Shown: one piece after another, positions 9,380-18,593 of the stretch | Numbering within the stretch: the stretch's first letter is position 1 | How the letters are laid out: each line of letters begins with the position of its first letter | NCBI GenBank assembly: GCA_020633335.1 | Contig: JACKDU010000003.1 | Location: 496,001 to 560,000 of the forward strand | From: Myxococcales bacterium | GTDB taxonomy: Bacteria > Myxococcota_A > Polyangia > Nannocystales > Nannocystaceae | Direction of reading: 5' to 3' | Length of the DNA stretch: 64,000 nucleotides | Made by a program: the position numbers and the translations under genes | The notes under the pieces: generated by a model | Seen by the model: the letters and a program-made list of their open reading frames with translations, nothing else | The model's database searches: none | What the model was told of the DNA's origin: nothing

Positions 9380-11083
9380 TTGACGCGCGCGCGGACGCAG
9401 CTCGGCCTCGTCGGCCTCATCGCCCTCGGCCTCGTCGGCCCCGCGGGCGGCTGCAACCGCGAGCCCGAGGACCTCGGCCCGGTGATCTGCGACGAGGAGG
9501 TCGAGGTCCCCGATCCCGCGCTCCGCGAGCTCCTCGTCGAGCTCCTGCCGGAGGCCGAGGGCGCCGGCGAGACCGGGGGCACGAGCGGCGGGGCCGAGCC
9601 GGTGATCCTCTCGGCCGAGCTCGCCAAGCTCACCGGGCTCCGGGCGAGCGGCCTCGAGATCAGCGATCTTCGCGGCCTCGAGTGCGCCCACGGCCTCGAG
9701 ACGATCGGCCTCGCCGACAACGCGATCGAGTCGCTGGGGCCGCTCGCGCGCCTGCCGGTGCTCCGCGAGATCGAGGCGAGCGACAACCCGATCGCCGACC
9801 TCGAGCCCCTCGCCGGGATCGACACCCTCGAGAAGCTGGTGCTCGCCCGGACCAAGGCCAAGGATCTCCGGCCGCTGGAGCACCTCCACGCCCTCCGCCA
9901 CCTCGACGTGACCTCCACCGGCGTCGCCGAGCTCCGGCCCCTCCGCGAGCTCGTCGCCCTCGAGACGCTGGTGCTGGCGGGCAACGAGATCGGCGATCTC
10001 AAGCCGCTCGCGGACCTCGACGCGCTCTTCGCGCTCGACGTCTCGGGCAACGCGGTCAGCGACGTCGAGGCGCTCGCCGGCCTCGACGGGATCGAGTACC
10101 TCGACCTCGACGGCAACGCGATCGAGTCGCTGGCGCCGCTCGCCGGCCTCACCGGCCTCCGCGATCTCGAGGCGAGCCAGAACCGCCTGGTCGACACCGC
10201 CGGCGTCGGTCAGAAGCCCCGGCTCCTCGAGCTCGATCTCGACGGCAACGCGCTCACCAGCCTCGCCGGCCTCGAGGGGCTGCCGGCGCTCGTCCGCCTC
10301 GACATCAGCGACAACAAGCTCGGCGATCTCGCCGGGATCGAGGGGCTCGGCGGCCTCCGGACCCTGGTCGCCCGGGGCAACATGATCGCCTCGCTGGCGC
10401 CGCTCGCCGGCCTCGCCGAGCTCCGCCGCCTCGACCTCCGGGAGAACCCCGGGATCACCGATCTCGCGCCGCTGGCGAGCGTCGGCGCGATCGACTGGCT
10501 GGCGATCGGCGGCGTCCCGCTCACCCTCGATCTCGCGCCCTTGACCGGCCTGACGCTCCTCCGCGAGCTCCAGGCCGAGATGGTCGCGCCGACCGATCTC
10601 GGGGTCTTCGGGGCGATGCCGGCGCTCCGGACCCTCAACCTCAGCGGCTCGGCGGCGGTGAGCGACGGCGCGCTCACGGCCCTGGCGGCCGCGACCTGGC
10701 TCGAGACGCTCCTCCTCAACGACACGCCGATCAGCGATCCGACGGCGCTCGCGGCGATCGCCGGGCTCACGCGCTTCGAGGCCGACGGCTCGCAGATCGG
10801 CGCGCTGGCGCCGATCCTGATGTGGACCGAGCTCGACGCCCTGAGCCTGGCGCGGACGCCCCTGGCCTCGCTCGCCGGGATCGACGCGATCCCCGGGATC
10901 CAGTCGATCGACGTCGCCGAGAGCGCGGTCGACGACCTGACGCCGCTGGCGGAGTTCCCGAGCTTCCGCAGCGGCGACAGCGTCGACGTCCGCGGGGCGC
11001 CGCTCGACCAGGGCGACTGCCCGGCGATCGCCACGCTCGTCGGCCGCGGGGTCGACGTCAAGCACGACCTCACCTGCGAGTGA
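9380..11083 (+). CDS. Leucine-rich repeat lipoprotein
   Basis: A 567-residue protein with an N-terminal hydrophobic segment ending LVGPAGGC, a plausible lipobox. It is then made almost entirely of about 20 leucine-rich repeats of 22-23 residues. The repeat type is LxxLxLxxNxIxxLxPLAxL, as in internalin/bacterial short LRR domains, e.g. LDLDGNAIESLAPLAGL. It is probably surface-anchored and used for protein binding; partner unknown. The start is a TTG at 9380. A TATGCT hexamer at 9366-9371 lies 8 bp before it, which would give a leaderless mRNA. The gene converges on the HTTM gene across only 39 bp. Confidence 0.85.
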   Translation: MTRARTQLGLVGLIALGLVGPAGGCNREPEDLGPVICDEEVEVPDPALRELLVELLPEAEGAGETGGTSGGAEPVILSAELAKLTGLRASGLEISDLRGLECAHGLETIGLADNAIESLGPLARLPVLREIEASDNPIADLEPLAGIDTLEKLVLARTKAKDLRPLEHLHALRHLDVTSTGVAELRPLRELVALETLVLAGNEIGDLKPLADLDALFALDVSGNAVSDVEALAGLDGIEYLDLDGNAIESLAPLAGLTGLRDLEASQNRLVDTAGVGQKPRLLELDLDGNALTSLAGLEGLPALVRLDISDNKLGDLAGIEGLGGLRTLVARGNMIASLAPLAGLAELRRLDLRENPGITDLAPLASVGAIDWLAIGGVPLTLDLAPLTGLTLLRELQAEMVAPTDLGVFGAMPALRTLNLSGSAAVSDGALTALAAATWLETLLLNDTPISDPTALAAIAGLTRFEADGSQIGALAPILMWTELDALSLARTPLASLAGIDAIPGIQSIDVAESAVDDLTPLAEFPSFRSGDSVDVRGAPLDQGDCPAIATLVGRGVDVKHDLTCE

Positions 11084-11122
11084 GCGATCGTTCGATCGCT
11101 TATTCCTGTCGAAAGGGACAGG
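11083..11122. terminator. Two adjacent palindromes between convergent genes
   Basis: AGCGATCG-TT-CGATCGCT (11083-11100) overlaps the LRR stop codon. CCTGTC-N6-GACAGG (11105-11122) abuts the HTTM stop. Together they fill the whole gap between two convergent genes, so a bidirectional terminator is the simplest reading. The second is a copy of the dispersed 16-bp palindrome described elsewhere. Confidence 0.5.
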
Positions 11123-13408
11123 TCAATCCGAGCGCGGCCGCGGGGCGCTACGACGCTCCCCACCCGGGGCCGCGAGGGGCCGACCCTCACCGCCCGCCGG
11201 GGCCTCGCTCGGCGCGCAGGGCTCGCGGTGGACCAGGTGCTCGCTCCCGTGGGTCCGCAGGCGCTCATGGGGGTCGTAGGGGCCGCTCTTGGCGAGCTCC
11301 TCCGGCCTCGGGATCGGGTAGCCGAGGCGGAGGAGGCGGACCTCCTTCGGGAGCTCGCCGCCGTGCTCGCGGGCCCAGCGGCGGCACCAGTAGCGGGCGA
11401 CCCAGGGCCGGAAGCGGGCGCCCTCCGTGAGCACCCGGCGGTTGACCTTTCGCATCCGGTCGTAGCCGAGGTAGGGGATCGGCATCTGCTCGCGGGCGTA
11501 GACGTCGGTGCGGAGATCGACGACCTCGCCGCTGGGGCGCGTCACCTCGATCTTGAGGAAGACGTTTCCGGTCGGCGGGTTGGGGGCGAACATCCCCCAG
11601 CCCTGGGTGGTCTGGGTGAGCGCCAGCCAGGGCTGGAGGGCGCGCCGGGCCGGCCCCCGCCAGGACGCGCAGATCGCCTTGTCGGGGACCAGCCAGAGGG
11701 CGACGCCGACGATCTGGACGAGGATGATCGCGCCGACGGCGAGCCGGCCGAGGGGCCCGTAGGCGAGGGGAGGGGCGCCCGGCGGTGCGTCGATAGGTGT
11801 GCGTCCGCGACCGCGGAGGACGAGGAGCACGAGGCCGCCGAGGATCGCCGCGCCGAACCACCGCCAGGCGATCCGCCCCTCGCTCGCTACCTCGACGACC
11901 ACGCCGAGGGTCGCCAGCGCGAGCGCGGCCGCGAGGGCCCTCCATGGGAGCGGGGTCGGATCGCGGGCGAGGCGGGGGAGCGCGGGATCCTCGGGGGGCG
12001 GCGCCGCGGCGCCTCGCAGGCGGAGGCGGGCGAGGATCCAGCGGACCTCGCCCGCGTCGAGGAAGAGGAGGGTCGCCGCCAGCATGATCGGCTGAAAGGC
12101 GCCGATGCTCATCAGGATCATCAGGTGGAGGTGGAAGACGATCCCCAGGGTCAGCCAGATCCGGCGGCCGAGGGTCCAGGCGACCAGGGTCTCGCGGTCG
12201 ATCGTCCAGGGACCGAGGCGGAGCGGGCCGCGGGCGAGGCGGCGGCGGAGGCCGGCGATCGCCGCCATCCCGGCGAGCCAGGCGAGGGCGGCGGCGCCCT
12301 GGATCCCGCGGACCTGCGCCTCGCTCAGGCTCGGCGGGAGGTGGACGGGGAGGGCGACGACGAGGATCGCAAGGGCGCCGAGGCCGAGCCCGATCCAGGC
12401 GAGGGCGGCGATCGTCCACGCCCGGCCGACGAGCGCGAGGCCCTCGCGCCAGCGCCAGCGGATCACCATGCCGACGATCACCAGCGGGAAGAGGATCTCC
12501 CAGGCCCGGGTCACCCAGGTCATCACCCGAAAGAGGTTGGTCCCGAGCGCGGCCGCCAGCGCCTGGGGATAGACCCGGTAGAAGTGATCGAGGAGGAGCG
12601 CGTAGTAGAGCGCGTCGCCGGCGGCCCAGACGTCGCCGTTCTTGACCGCGCCCGTCGTCAGGTAGAGCGCCGCGATCTGCAGGATCATCAGGCGCCGCGG
12701 CCACGCCGGGATCCGGCGGTAGATGGCCTCGAGGCCAGCCGGATGGGCGGCGCTCGGCGGCGCGCCGGCGCCCTCGCCCGGGAGCCCGGGGAGCGAGAGG
12801 CGACCCGCCCGGCGCAGCCGTCGGCAGCGCAGCCAGTTGTCGACGCTGAGCGCCTGGCCGCTGCGCGCGAGCACCAGGTAGAAGAAGAGGCAGCGGAGGA
12901 TCAGCTCCGTCCCCTCCCAGAAGATCTCGTCGCGGCTCAGGAACGAGACGAAGAGGCCGAAGCAGGCGATCGCCGAGGCCCGCGTCCAGAGGCCGATCGC
13001 CAGGAGGACGCCGGCGAGGTTGAAGGCCGCGAGGTGGATCCAGAGGGCGGTCGGCGAGTCCCAGCGGTAGAGGAGGGAGAAGCGGCTCTGGTGGACGAGC
13101 CCGAAGAGCGGCCGCTCGCTCGCGGGCCCGAGGAGCGCCTCGAGGCCGTCGGCCGCGAAGAGGCCCTCATCCGAGAAGAGGAAGGGGAGGTCGCCGCCGA
13201 GGCTGTCGATGTCGACGAGGATGATCAGCGCGAAGATCACGCGGAAGAGCGCGAGCGGTCGGGGATCCTCGAGGCCGAGCCACCACCGCCGCCACCCCTC
13301 GCGGCCGACGATCGCGAGGATCCCCCCGGCGATCCCGCAGACGAGGAGGAGCCAGCCCACCAGCGGTGAGAGGGCGAGCGCCGCCGGGTTGGGGCTGGCC
13401 GCGAGCAT
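11123..13408 (-). CDS. HTTM domain membrane protein (vitamin K-dependent carboxylase-like)
   Basis: A 761-residue polytopic protein. After an N-terminal membrane helix, residues 45-330 form an HTTM (horizontally transferred transmembrane) domain. It starts LEDPRPLALFRVIFALIIL, includes FSDEGLF, and contains FWEGTELILRCLFFYLVL and LYLTTGAVKNGDVW, motifs shared with bacterial relatives of vitamin K-dependent gamma-carboxylase. More hydrophobic segments follow to about residue 580. A soluble C-terminal region begins QGWGMFAPNPP, usual in these HTTM proteins. The catalytic activity of bacterial homologues is mostly unproven. Divergent from the amine oxidase across 215 bp. Confidence 0.85.
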   Translation of the reverse strand: MLAASPNPAALALSPLVGWLLLVCGIAGGILAIVGREGWRRWWLGLEDPRPLALFRVIFALIILVDIDSLGGDLPFLFSDEGLFAADGLEALLGPASERPLFGLVHQSRFSLLYRWDSPTALWIHLAAFNLAGVLLAIGLWTRASAIACFGLFVSFLSRDEIFWEGTELILRCLFFYLVLARSGQALSVDNWLRCRRLRRAGRLSLPGLPGEGAGAPPSAAHPAGLEAIYRRIPAWPRRLMILQIAALYLTTGAVKNGDVWAAGDALYYALLLDHFYRVYPQALAAALGTNLFRVMTWVTRAWEILFPLVIVGMVIRWRWREGLALVGRAWTIAALAWIGLGLGALAILVVALPVHLPPSLSEAQVRGIQGAAALAWLAGMAAIAGLRRRLARGPLRLGPWTIDRETLVAWTLGRRIWLTLGIVFHLHLMILMSIGAFQPIMLAATLLFLDAGEVRWILARLRLRGAAAPPPEDPALPRLARDPTPLPWRALAAALALATLGVVVEVASEGRIAWRWFGAAILGGLVLLVLRGRGRTPIDAPPGAPPLAYGPLGRLAVGAIILVQIVGVALWLVPDKAICASWRGPARRALQPWLALTQTTQGWGMFAPNPPTGNVFLKIEVTRPSGEVVDLRTDVYAREQMPIPYLGYDRMRKVNRRVLTEGARFRPWVARYWCRRWAREHGGELPKEVRLLRLGYPIPRPEELAKSGPYDPHERLRTHGSEHLVHREPCAPSEAPAGGEGRPLAAPGGERRSAPRPRSD

Positions 13409-13623
13409 CGCCGGAGGCTGGCACGGCGGCGCGCTCCGGGGCTAGTGCGGGGAGCGGGTCATGGGGCCCGTTCTCGCGCCGGGATCGTCGTCGCCGGCGC
13501 CGCGAGGTGGGCGCAGATCGAGCGCGCCGGCGTCGGCCCGCGAAGCGGCGATCACGGGCCGTGCACCGGCAAGCGCGCCCGAGGCCGCGATCGCGGCGCG
13601 TTGGCGATGTGATAGCGTGAGGT

Positions 13624-15000
13624 GTGGACGCAGGCGTCGACTTCGAGGTCGTGATCATCGGCGCGGGCCTCTCGGGGCTCACCGCCGCCCGCCGCCTCGA
13701 CGCCGCCGGGATCTCGGTGCAGGTGCTCGAGGCCCGCGATCGGGTCGGCGGCCGGACGCTCACCGTGCCCTTCGCCGGCGACGCGATCGACCTCGGCGGG
13801 CAGTGGCTGGGGCCGACCCAGGATCGGGCGCTGGGCCTCGCCGCTGACCTCGGGATCGGCGTCTTCCCCCAGCACATCGACGGCCGCAAGGTGCTCGAGC
13901 TCGACGGCGAGCGGAAGACCTACCGCGGCCTCCTGCCGAAGATCCCGATGCTCGCGCTCGCCGAGCTCGGGATGACGATCCAGCGGGTCGAGCGGATGGC
14001 CCGCAAGATCCCGCTCGAGCGGCCGATGAGCGCCGACGGGGCGGCCGAGCTCGACGCCCTCTCGGTCGCCGAGTGGCTCGCCCGCAACGTCCGCTCGCGG
14101 GCGGCCCGGGCGATGCTCGAGATCGCCACCCACGCGATCTTCGCGGCCGAGCCGGCGGCGCTCTCCTTCCTCTACTTCCTCCACTACACCCACGCCGGCG
14201 GCTCCTTCACCCGCCTCGCCGAGGTCCGCGAGGGCGCCCAGAGCTACCGCCTCGCCGGCGGCGCCCAGCAGCTGGCGATCCGCCTGGCCGAGCCGATCGC
14301 CGATCGGATCCGCCTCTCCACGGTCGTCCGGGCGATCGAGCAGGACGACTTCGGGGTGACCCTTCGGACAGGTGATGGCGAGGCGATCCGGGCGCGGCGG
14401 GTGATCGTCGCCCTGCCGCCGGCGCTCTGCGCCGCGATCGCGTCGACGCCGGCGTGGCCGCGGGCCCGCCAGGAGCTCCACGCCGAGATGCCGATGGGCT
14501 CGGTGATCAAGTGCGTCGCCGCCTACGAGCGCCCCTTCTGGCGGGCGCAGGGGCTCTCGGGGGAGGCCGTGAGCAACGGCGCGCCGCTGCGGATGGTCTT
14601 CGACGACTGCTCGCAGGGCGGCGAGATGGCGGCGCTGGTCGGCTTCATCGTCGGCGACGAGGTCGCGCGGGCGAGCGCGCTCTCGCCGGAGGCGCGGCGC
14701 GAGGCGGTGCTCGCTGGCCTGGTCCGCCTCTTCGGCGAGGAGGCGGCGCGGCCGATCGCCTACATCGATCACGACTGGACCGCCGAGGAGTTCAGCCGCG
14801 GCTGCTACGTCGGGGTGATGCCGCCGCGGCTGATGACCCGGGTCGGCGACGCCCTGCGGGCGCCCTTCGGCCGGGTCCACTTCGCCGGCACCGAGACCGC
14901 GACCCGCTGGGTCGGCTACATCGAGGGGGCGATCGAGGCCGGCGATCGGGCGGCCGCCGAGATCGCCGAGCACCTCAAGGGGACGGGATCCGATGTGTGA
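13624..15000 (+). CDS. Flavin-containing amine oxidase
   Basis: A 458-residue FAD-dependent oxidoreductase. The N-terminal dinucleotide-binding motif is IIGAGLSGLTAARRL (about residues 10-24), followed by LEARDRVGGRT, the hallmark of the monoamine oxidase/protoporphyrinogen oxidase superfamily. The C-terminal FAD contact is FAGTETATRWVGYIEGAI. No signal peptide, so likely cytoplasmic. The start is GTG at 13624; TAGCGT at 13613-13618 just upstream may be a -10. The last 8 nt overlap the C69 hydrolase start, implying coupled function. Substrate could be an amine or amino acid. A dispersed palindrome lies inside at 14356-14371. Confidence 0.88.
   Translation: MDAGVDFEVVIIGAGLSGLTAARRLDAAGISVQVLEARDRVGGRTLTVPFAGDAIDLGGQWLGPTQDRALGLAADLGIGVFPQHIDGRKVLELDGERKTYRGLLPKIPMLALAELGMTIQRVERMARKIPLERPMSADGAAELDALSVAEWLARNVRSRAARAMLEIATHAIFAAEPAALSFLYFLHYTHAGGSFTRLAEVREGAQSYRLAGGAQQLAIRLAEPIADRIRLSTVVRAIEQDDFGVTLRTGDGEAIRARRVIVALPPALCAAIASTPAWPRARQELHAEMPMGSVIKCVAAYERPFWRAQGLSGEAVSNGAPLRMVFDDCSQGGEMAALVGFIVGDEVARASALSPEARREAVLAGLVRLFGEEAARPIAYIDHDWTAEEFSRGCYVGVMPPRLMTRVGDALRAPFGRVHFAGTETATRWVGYIEGAIEAGDRAAAEIAEHLKGTGSDV
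14356..14371. repeat. Dispersed 16-bp palindrome, copy in amine oxidase gene
   Basis: GTGAC-CCTTCG-GACAG. In frame it encodes VTLRTG using CTT and ACA, codons rarely used in this window. It is a member of the CTGWCC-N4-GGWCAG-like set. Confidence 0.5.
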
Positions 15001-16276
15001 CAGCGTCGTCATCGCCGCGCCGGGGCAGCCGGTGTGGATCGCCAAGAACAGCGACCGCGAGGCGGACGAGGTCCAGATCGTCGACTGGCAGCCGGCGCAC
15101 GAGCACCCGGCGGCGAGCGAGGTCCGCTGCACCCACCGCTCGATCCCCCAGGTGCCGCAGACCCAGGGGGTGCTCCTCTCGCGCCCGCGCTGGATGTGGG
15201 GCTGCGAGATGGGGGTCAACGCCGCCGGGGTCGCGGTCGCCAACGAGGCGGTCTTCACCCGGGTGCCGGTCGCCGACTCCGGCCTCACCGGCATGGACCT
15301 CCAGCGCCTCGCGCTCGAGCGGGCCGAGACCGCGGCCGAGGCGGTCGAGGTGATCCTCGACTTGCTCGCCCGCTACCCCCAGGGCGGCCGCGCCGGCTAC
15401 CGCAGCCGCGGCCTCCGCTACCACTCGTCCTTCATCGTCGCCGATCCCAGTGAGGCCTGGATCCTCGAGACCGCCGGCGAGCTCTGGGCGCTCCAGAAGG
15501 TCCGCGGTGTCCGAGCGATCTCGAACGCGCTGACGATCGACGCCGACTTCGATCGGATCCACCCGCAGGCCTACACGATCGCCCGCGATCGCGGCTGGTG
15601 CCGCTCGGCCGCCGACTTCTCCTTCGCCCGATCCTTCGGCTCGCGCTTCTACCGGGTGATGGCCGGCGCCCGCGAGCGCCGGGCCTGCATGACCAACATC
15701 GCCGAGATCATGGTGGCCAGCGATCGCCTCGGCGTCGCCGGGTTGGCGACGCTCCTCCGCGATCACGGCGGCCAGACGCCGGCCGCCGGCTGGCGCATGC
15801 GGATGCCCTGCGCCCACGCCTCCTACCTGCCGACCCGCACCGCCGGGCAGACGACCGCGTCGATGATCGCCTGTCTTTCGGAGCAGGCGCCGAAGATCTG
15901 GATGACCGGCACCTCGGCGCCCTGCCTCTCGGTCTTCAAGCCGGTGGCCCTCGGCGCCGACAACCTCGCCGGCCTGCCGGCGCCCGGCGACGAGCCCGAC
16001 GGCGAGAGCCTCTGGTGGCGTCACGAGCGGCTCCACCGCCTGACGATCCTCGACTACGACGCCCGCCGCGCGACCTTCGAGGCCGAGCGCGCGCGCCTCG
16101 AGGCGTCGATCTGGGACGCCGAGGCCGACGACGCGGCGGCCTGCGCCGCGCTCTGGGAGGCCCATCGCCAGGCGATCCCCGGGTGGTGCGAGGCGGCGGC
16201 GAGCGTCGGCCGGCCCCATCGGCGGCCCTTCCACCTCTACTGGGCCGGCAAGGCGCGGGCCGCCGGCGTCGGCTGA
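14993..16276 (+). CDS. C69-family (secernin-like) Ntn hydrolase
   Basis: A 427-residue protein beginning Met-Cys-Asp, so removal of Met would expose Cys as the N-terminal nucleophile of the Ntn-hydrolase fold. IAKNSDREADEVQIV at about 17-31 is the secernin/dipeptidase C69 motif. MWGCEMGVNAAGVAVANEA near 65-85 and LETAGELWALQKV near 155 agree. It overlaps the amine oxidase stop by 8 nt (ATGTGTGA), indicating a two-gene operon. Likely an amidohydrolase or dipeptidase acting in the cytoplasm, substrate unknown. A palindrome copy lies at 15871-15886. Confidence 0.85.
   Translation: MCDSVVIAAPGQPVWIAKNSDREADEVQIVDWQPAHEHPAASEVRCTHRSIPQVPQTQGVLLSRPRWMWGCEMGVNAAGVAVANEAVFTRVPVADSGLTGMDLQRLALERAETAAEAVEVILDLLARYPQGGRAGYRSRGLRYHSSFIVADPSEAWILETAGELWALQKVRGVRAISNALTIDADFDRIHPQAYTIARDRGWCRSAADFSFARSFGSRFYRVMAGARERRACMTNIAEIMVASDRLGVAGLATLLRDHGGQTPAAGWRMRMPCAHASYLPTRTAGQTTASMIACLSEQAPKIWMTGTSAPCLSVFKPVALGADNLAGLPAPGDEPDGESLWWRHERLHRLTILDYDARRATFEAERARLEASIWDAEADDAAACAALWEAHRQAIPGWCEAAASVGRPHRRPFHLYWAGKARAAGVG
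15871..15886. repeat. Dispersed 16-bp palindrome, degenerate copy in C69 gene
   Basis: CTGTC-TTTCGG-AGCAG. It encodes part of ACLSEQA with TGT, CTT and TCG codons. The right arm is degenerate compared with other copies. Confidence 0.35.
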
Positions 16277-16297
16277 GCTCCGGGTCGCGCGCGGAGC
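16277..16297. terminator. Short hairpin between convergent C69 and xerC genes
   Basis: GCTCCG (16277-16282) pairs with CGGAGC (16292-16297) around a 9-nt loop. It fills the 24-bp gap between the two stop codons. A weak bidirectional terminator candidate. Confidence 0.3.
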
Positions 16298-16300
16298 CGC

Positions 16301-17275
16301 TCAGGAGCCGGCGCGCGAGGTCGATCTGGAGCTGGCCGAAGGGGAAGGTTGTGCCGGGCCCGCCGGCAGGTTCGCCCGCGGGTGCGCGCGCTCGTAGATC
16401 TCGGTGATCTTGCCGAGGTCGAGGCTGGTGTAGCGCTGGGTCGTCGACAGGCTCTGGTGGCCGAGGAGCTGCTGGATCGTCCGGAGATCGCAGCCGCTCT
16501 CGAGCAAGTGGGTGGCGAAGGAGTGGCGGAGCCCGTGGGGGCCGACGCGGGCGCGGGCGCCGGTCGCCAGGCAGCGGCGGTAGACCATCTCGCGGACGCT
16601 CCGATCGCCGAGGCGTCGGCCGCGGCGGTTGAGGAAGAGCGCCCGGCGATCGCCGCTCGTCCCCGCGAGGCGCGGCCGCAGCTCGAGGTAGGCCTGGATC
16701 GCCGCGGCCCCGCGGCTCCCGAGCGGCACCGCCCGGTCCTTGCGGCCCTTGCCCTCGATCACCCGGAGGGTCAGCTCGCCGCCCTCCCAGCGCAGGTGAT
16801 CGAGATCGAGGCCGACGCACTCACTGACCCGAAGGCCAGCTCCGTAGAGGACCTCGAGGATCGCCCGATCGCGGCGGCCGAGCGGATCGTCGGCGAGCGC
16901 CGGCGGGCCGTCGATCATCGCCACCATGTCCTCGACCGGCAGCGCCTTCGGCAACGTCTTCGGCTGCTTCGGCCGGCGGATCAGCGTCGCCTCGTTGTCG
17001 GCCACCAGGCCCTCGCGGCGGAGGTGCTCGCCGAAGGCGCGGATCGCCGAGAGGGCGCGGGCGAGGGAGGTCGGCGCGTGATCGGGGTAGAGGTCGCCGA
17101 GGTGGGCGCGGATCTCCTTGACCGTGAGGTCGGCGGGGGTCGGCGGGCGGCCGCGGCGGGCCTCGATCCCGTCGAGGAAGGCCTCGAGATCCGCGCGGTA
17201 GCCCCGGACCGTGTGGCGCGAGCGCCGGACGCCGCGCTCGAGGTGGGCGAGGTAGGCTTCGAGGGCGTCACGCAT
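16301..17275 (-). CDS. xerC: Tyrosine recombinase XerC/XerD
   Basis: A 324-residue tyrosine recombinase. The N-terminal SAM-like core-binding domain is at 1-90. The catalytic domain has Arg149 in YGAGLRVSE, Lys176 in GKGRKDR, His247 and Arg250 in PHGLRHSFATHLL, His273 in LLGHQSLSTTQ, and the nucleophile Tyr282 in RYT. All catalytic residues are present, the length suits XerC/XerD, and no phage or integron neighbours are seen. It probably resolves chromosome dimers at dif with a partner Xer protein. XerC versus XerD is uncertain; the PHGLRHSFATHLLESG wording fits XerC. The M23 lipoprotein gene lies 78 bp upstream on the same strand. Confidence 0.9.
   Translation of the reverse strand: MRDALEAYLAHLERGVRRSRHTVRGYRADLEAFLDGIEARRGRPPTPADLTVKEIRAHLGDLYPDHAPTSLARALSAIRAFGEHLRREGLVADNEATLIRRPKQPKTLPKALPVEDMVAMIDGPPALADDPLGRRDRAILEVLYGAGLRVSECVGLDLDHLRWEGGELTLRVIEGKGRKDRAVPLGSRGAAAIQAYLELRPRLAGTSGDRRALFLNRRGRRLGDRSVREMVYRRCLATGARARVGPHGLRHSFATHLLESGCDLRTIQQLLGHQSLSTTQRYTSLDLGKITEIYERAHPRANLPAGPAQPSPSASSRSTSRAGS
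16824..16839. repeat. Dispersed 16-bp palindrome, copy in xerC
   Basis: CTGAC-CCGAAG-GCCAG on the plus strand. On the coding strand it encodes GLRVS, within the catalytic Arg motif, using CTT and AGT codons that are unusual here. Confidence 0.4.
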
Positions 17276-17353
17276 CGCCCCCGGTGGTAGCCCAGGGGCG
17301 CGCGGCGGCGAAGAAAGGCGCGCGGACGAGGGCAGGGGCGGGCGCCCGCGCGC

Positions 17354-18457
17354 TCAGAACGCGAGGTAGACGGTCGGCGAGGCGGCGAGGCGGCGATCGT
17401 AGAGGAGCGGCGGCCGGCGGACCCGCTGGTCGCGGACCGGCAGGCCGCGCTCCATCCACACCCCGTCGATGTAGACGTCGACGAAGGGCGCCGGGATCCC
17501 CATCTCGGTGTTCTTGCTCCGGGGGTCCGTCGACGCGTGGAAGTGGATGTGGGGGCCGCTCGAGTGGCCGCTGTTGCCGACGTCGCCGAGGTGCTGGCCG
17601 AGCTCGACCTGGTCGCCGACCTTCACCTGCACGGTCCCCGGGATCATGTGCCAGAGCGAGGTGTACTCGCCGAAGCCGTGATCGATCACCACTCCGTTGC
17701 CGCCGCCCTTGCCCTTCTCGCCGGGGCGGTTCTCCGGGACCCCGTCGCGGGCGACGACGACGACGCCGGGCGCCGGCGCGGTGATCGGCTTGCCGTAGCA
17801 GAGCGCGGTGGCGTTGCCCTTGCCCTTGCCCTTGCGCGCGCGCCCGGCCTCGCGGACGACGATGTCGTAGGCGTAGCGCTGGCCGCGGCTGCCGTGGTGG
17901 TAGTTGGTCGAGGCCCGCCGGCCGCCGTGGATCACCGTCCACTCGCCGACGCTCGGGAAGTGGAAGCGGGTGATGGCGAGGTAGCGCTCGGCCGGCGCCC
18001 GCACGTCGCTCACCCGGACGTGCTCGCGGACCAGGAGGCGAGCGACCCGCTTCTGATCGTCGAGCGCGAACTGGTAGAGCATCAGCCGCAGCGGCCCCTT
18101 GCCCGAGACCTCGACGCTGCGCTTGTGGAGGACCAGCTCGCTGTACCAGGTGAGCTCGTCCTCCTTGTGGATCTTCGACTCGACGATCGCCTGGGGGACG
18201 CCGTGGGTCTTGCGGATCCTCGCGCCCGCCTCGAGGAGGTCGCGGGCCGACACCTGGGCCCGCAGGCCCGGGGTCATCGAGGTCCGGATCGCCGCCGCCC
18301 GGTCGTGGACGAGGCCGAAGATCAGCGCGTTCGCCGGCTCCGGGAGCTCGTCGAGCGAGCCGAGGCTGGCGGCGGCCGGCACCTTGATCGTCGGCGGCGG
18401 CTTGCAGGCGCCGGCGGTCAGGGCGAGCGCGAGGAGGGCGGCGGAGCGGAGGTGCAT
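17354..18457 (-). CDS. M23 (LytM-type) peptidase lipoprotein
   Basis: About 367 residues. The signal segment LLALALTAGAC suggests a lipoprotein. Residues 30-145 resemble a DUF3887-type domain. The C-terminal half is an M23 fold with SGPHIHFHAS (the HxH zinc/catalytic motif) and ITAPAPGVVVVARDGV. The usual first zinc motif HxGxD reads RYAYD here, so the first His ligand is absent at its usual place. Nearby histidines in TNYHHGSRG might replace it. The start is the ATG at 18455-18457; the open frame further upstream overlaps the divergent DnaK-like gene and is not credible. A peptidoglycan endopeptidase or a degenerate regulator of one. Confidence 0.82.
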   Translation of the reverse strand: MHLRSAALLALALTAGACKPPPTIKVPAAASLGSLDELPEPANALIFGLVHDRAAAIRTSMTPGLRAQVSARDLLEAGARIRKTHGVPQAIVESKIHKEDELTWYSELVLHKRSVEVSGKGPLRLMLYQFALDDQKRVARLLVREHVRVSDVRAPAERYLAITRFHFPSVGEWTVIHGGRRASTNYHHGSRGQRYAYDIVVREAGRARKGKGKGNATALCYGKPITAPAPGVVVVARDGVPENRPGEKGKGGGNGVVIDHGFGEYTSLWHMIPGTVQVKVGDQVELGQHLGDVGNSGHSSGPHIHFHASTDPRSKNTEMGIPAPFVDVYIDGVWMERGLPVRDQRVRRPPLLYDRRLAASPTVYLAF

Positions 18458-18593
18458 CGCGGCGGTCGGGATGGAGAGGGTAGCGCCGATCGCCGCGGCC
18501 GGCGAGGGGAGCGGGCGCCGCCGGCCCGCGCCCCGCGCCCCGCGCGAAAGTGGATCGGCGCGCGCGCTCGCTGCTAGCCTGCCGTCTGCGCCC

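Noticed and set aside
6517..10197. A 1226-residue minus-strand open frame across the APC permease and LRR genes
   Set aside because: Low-complexity Arg/Asp/Glu shadow; the plus-strand genes have clear domains.
16301..17275. Mobile integrase/integron
   Set aside because: The tyrosine recombinase has chromosomal XerC features and no adjacent attachment repeats, cassettes or transposase.
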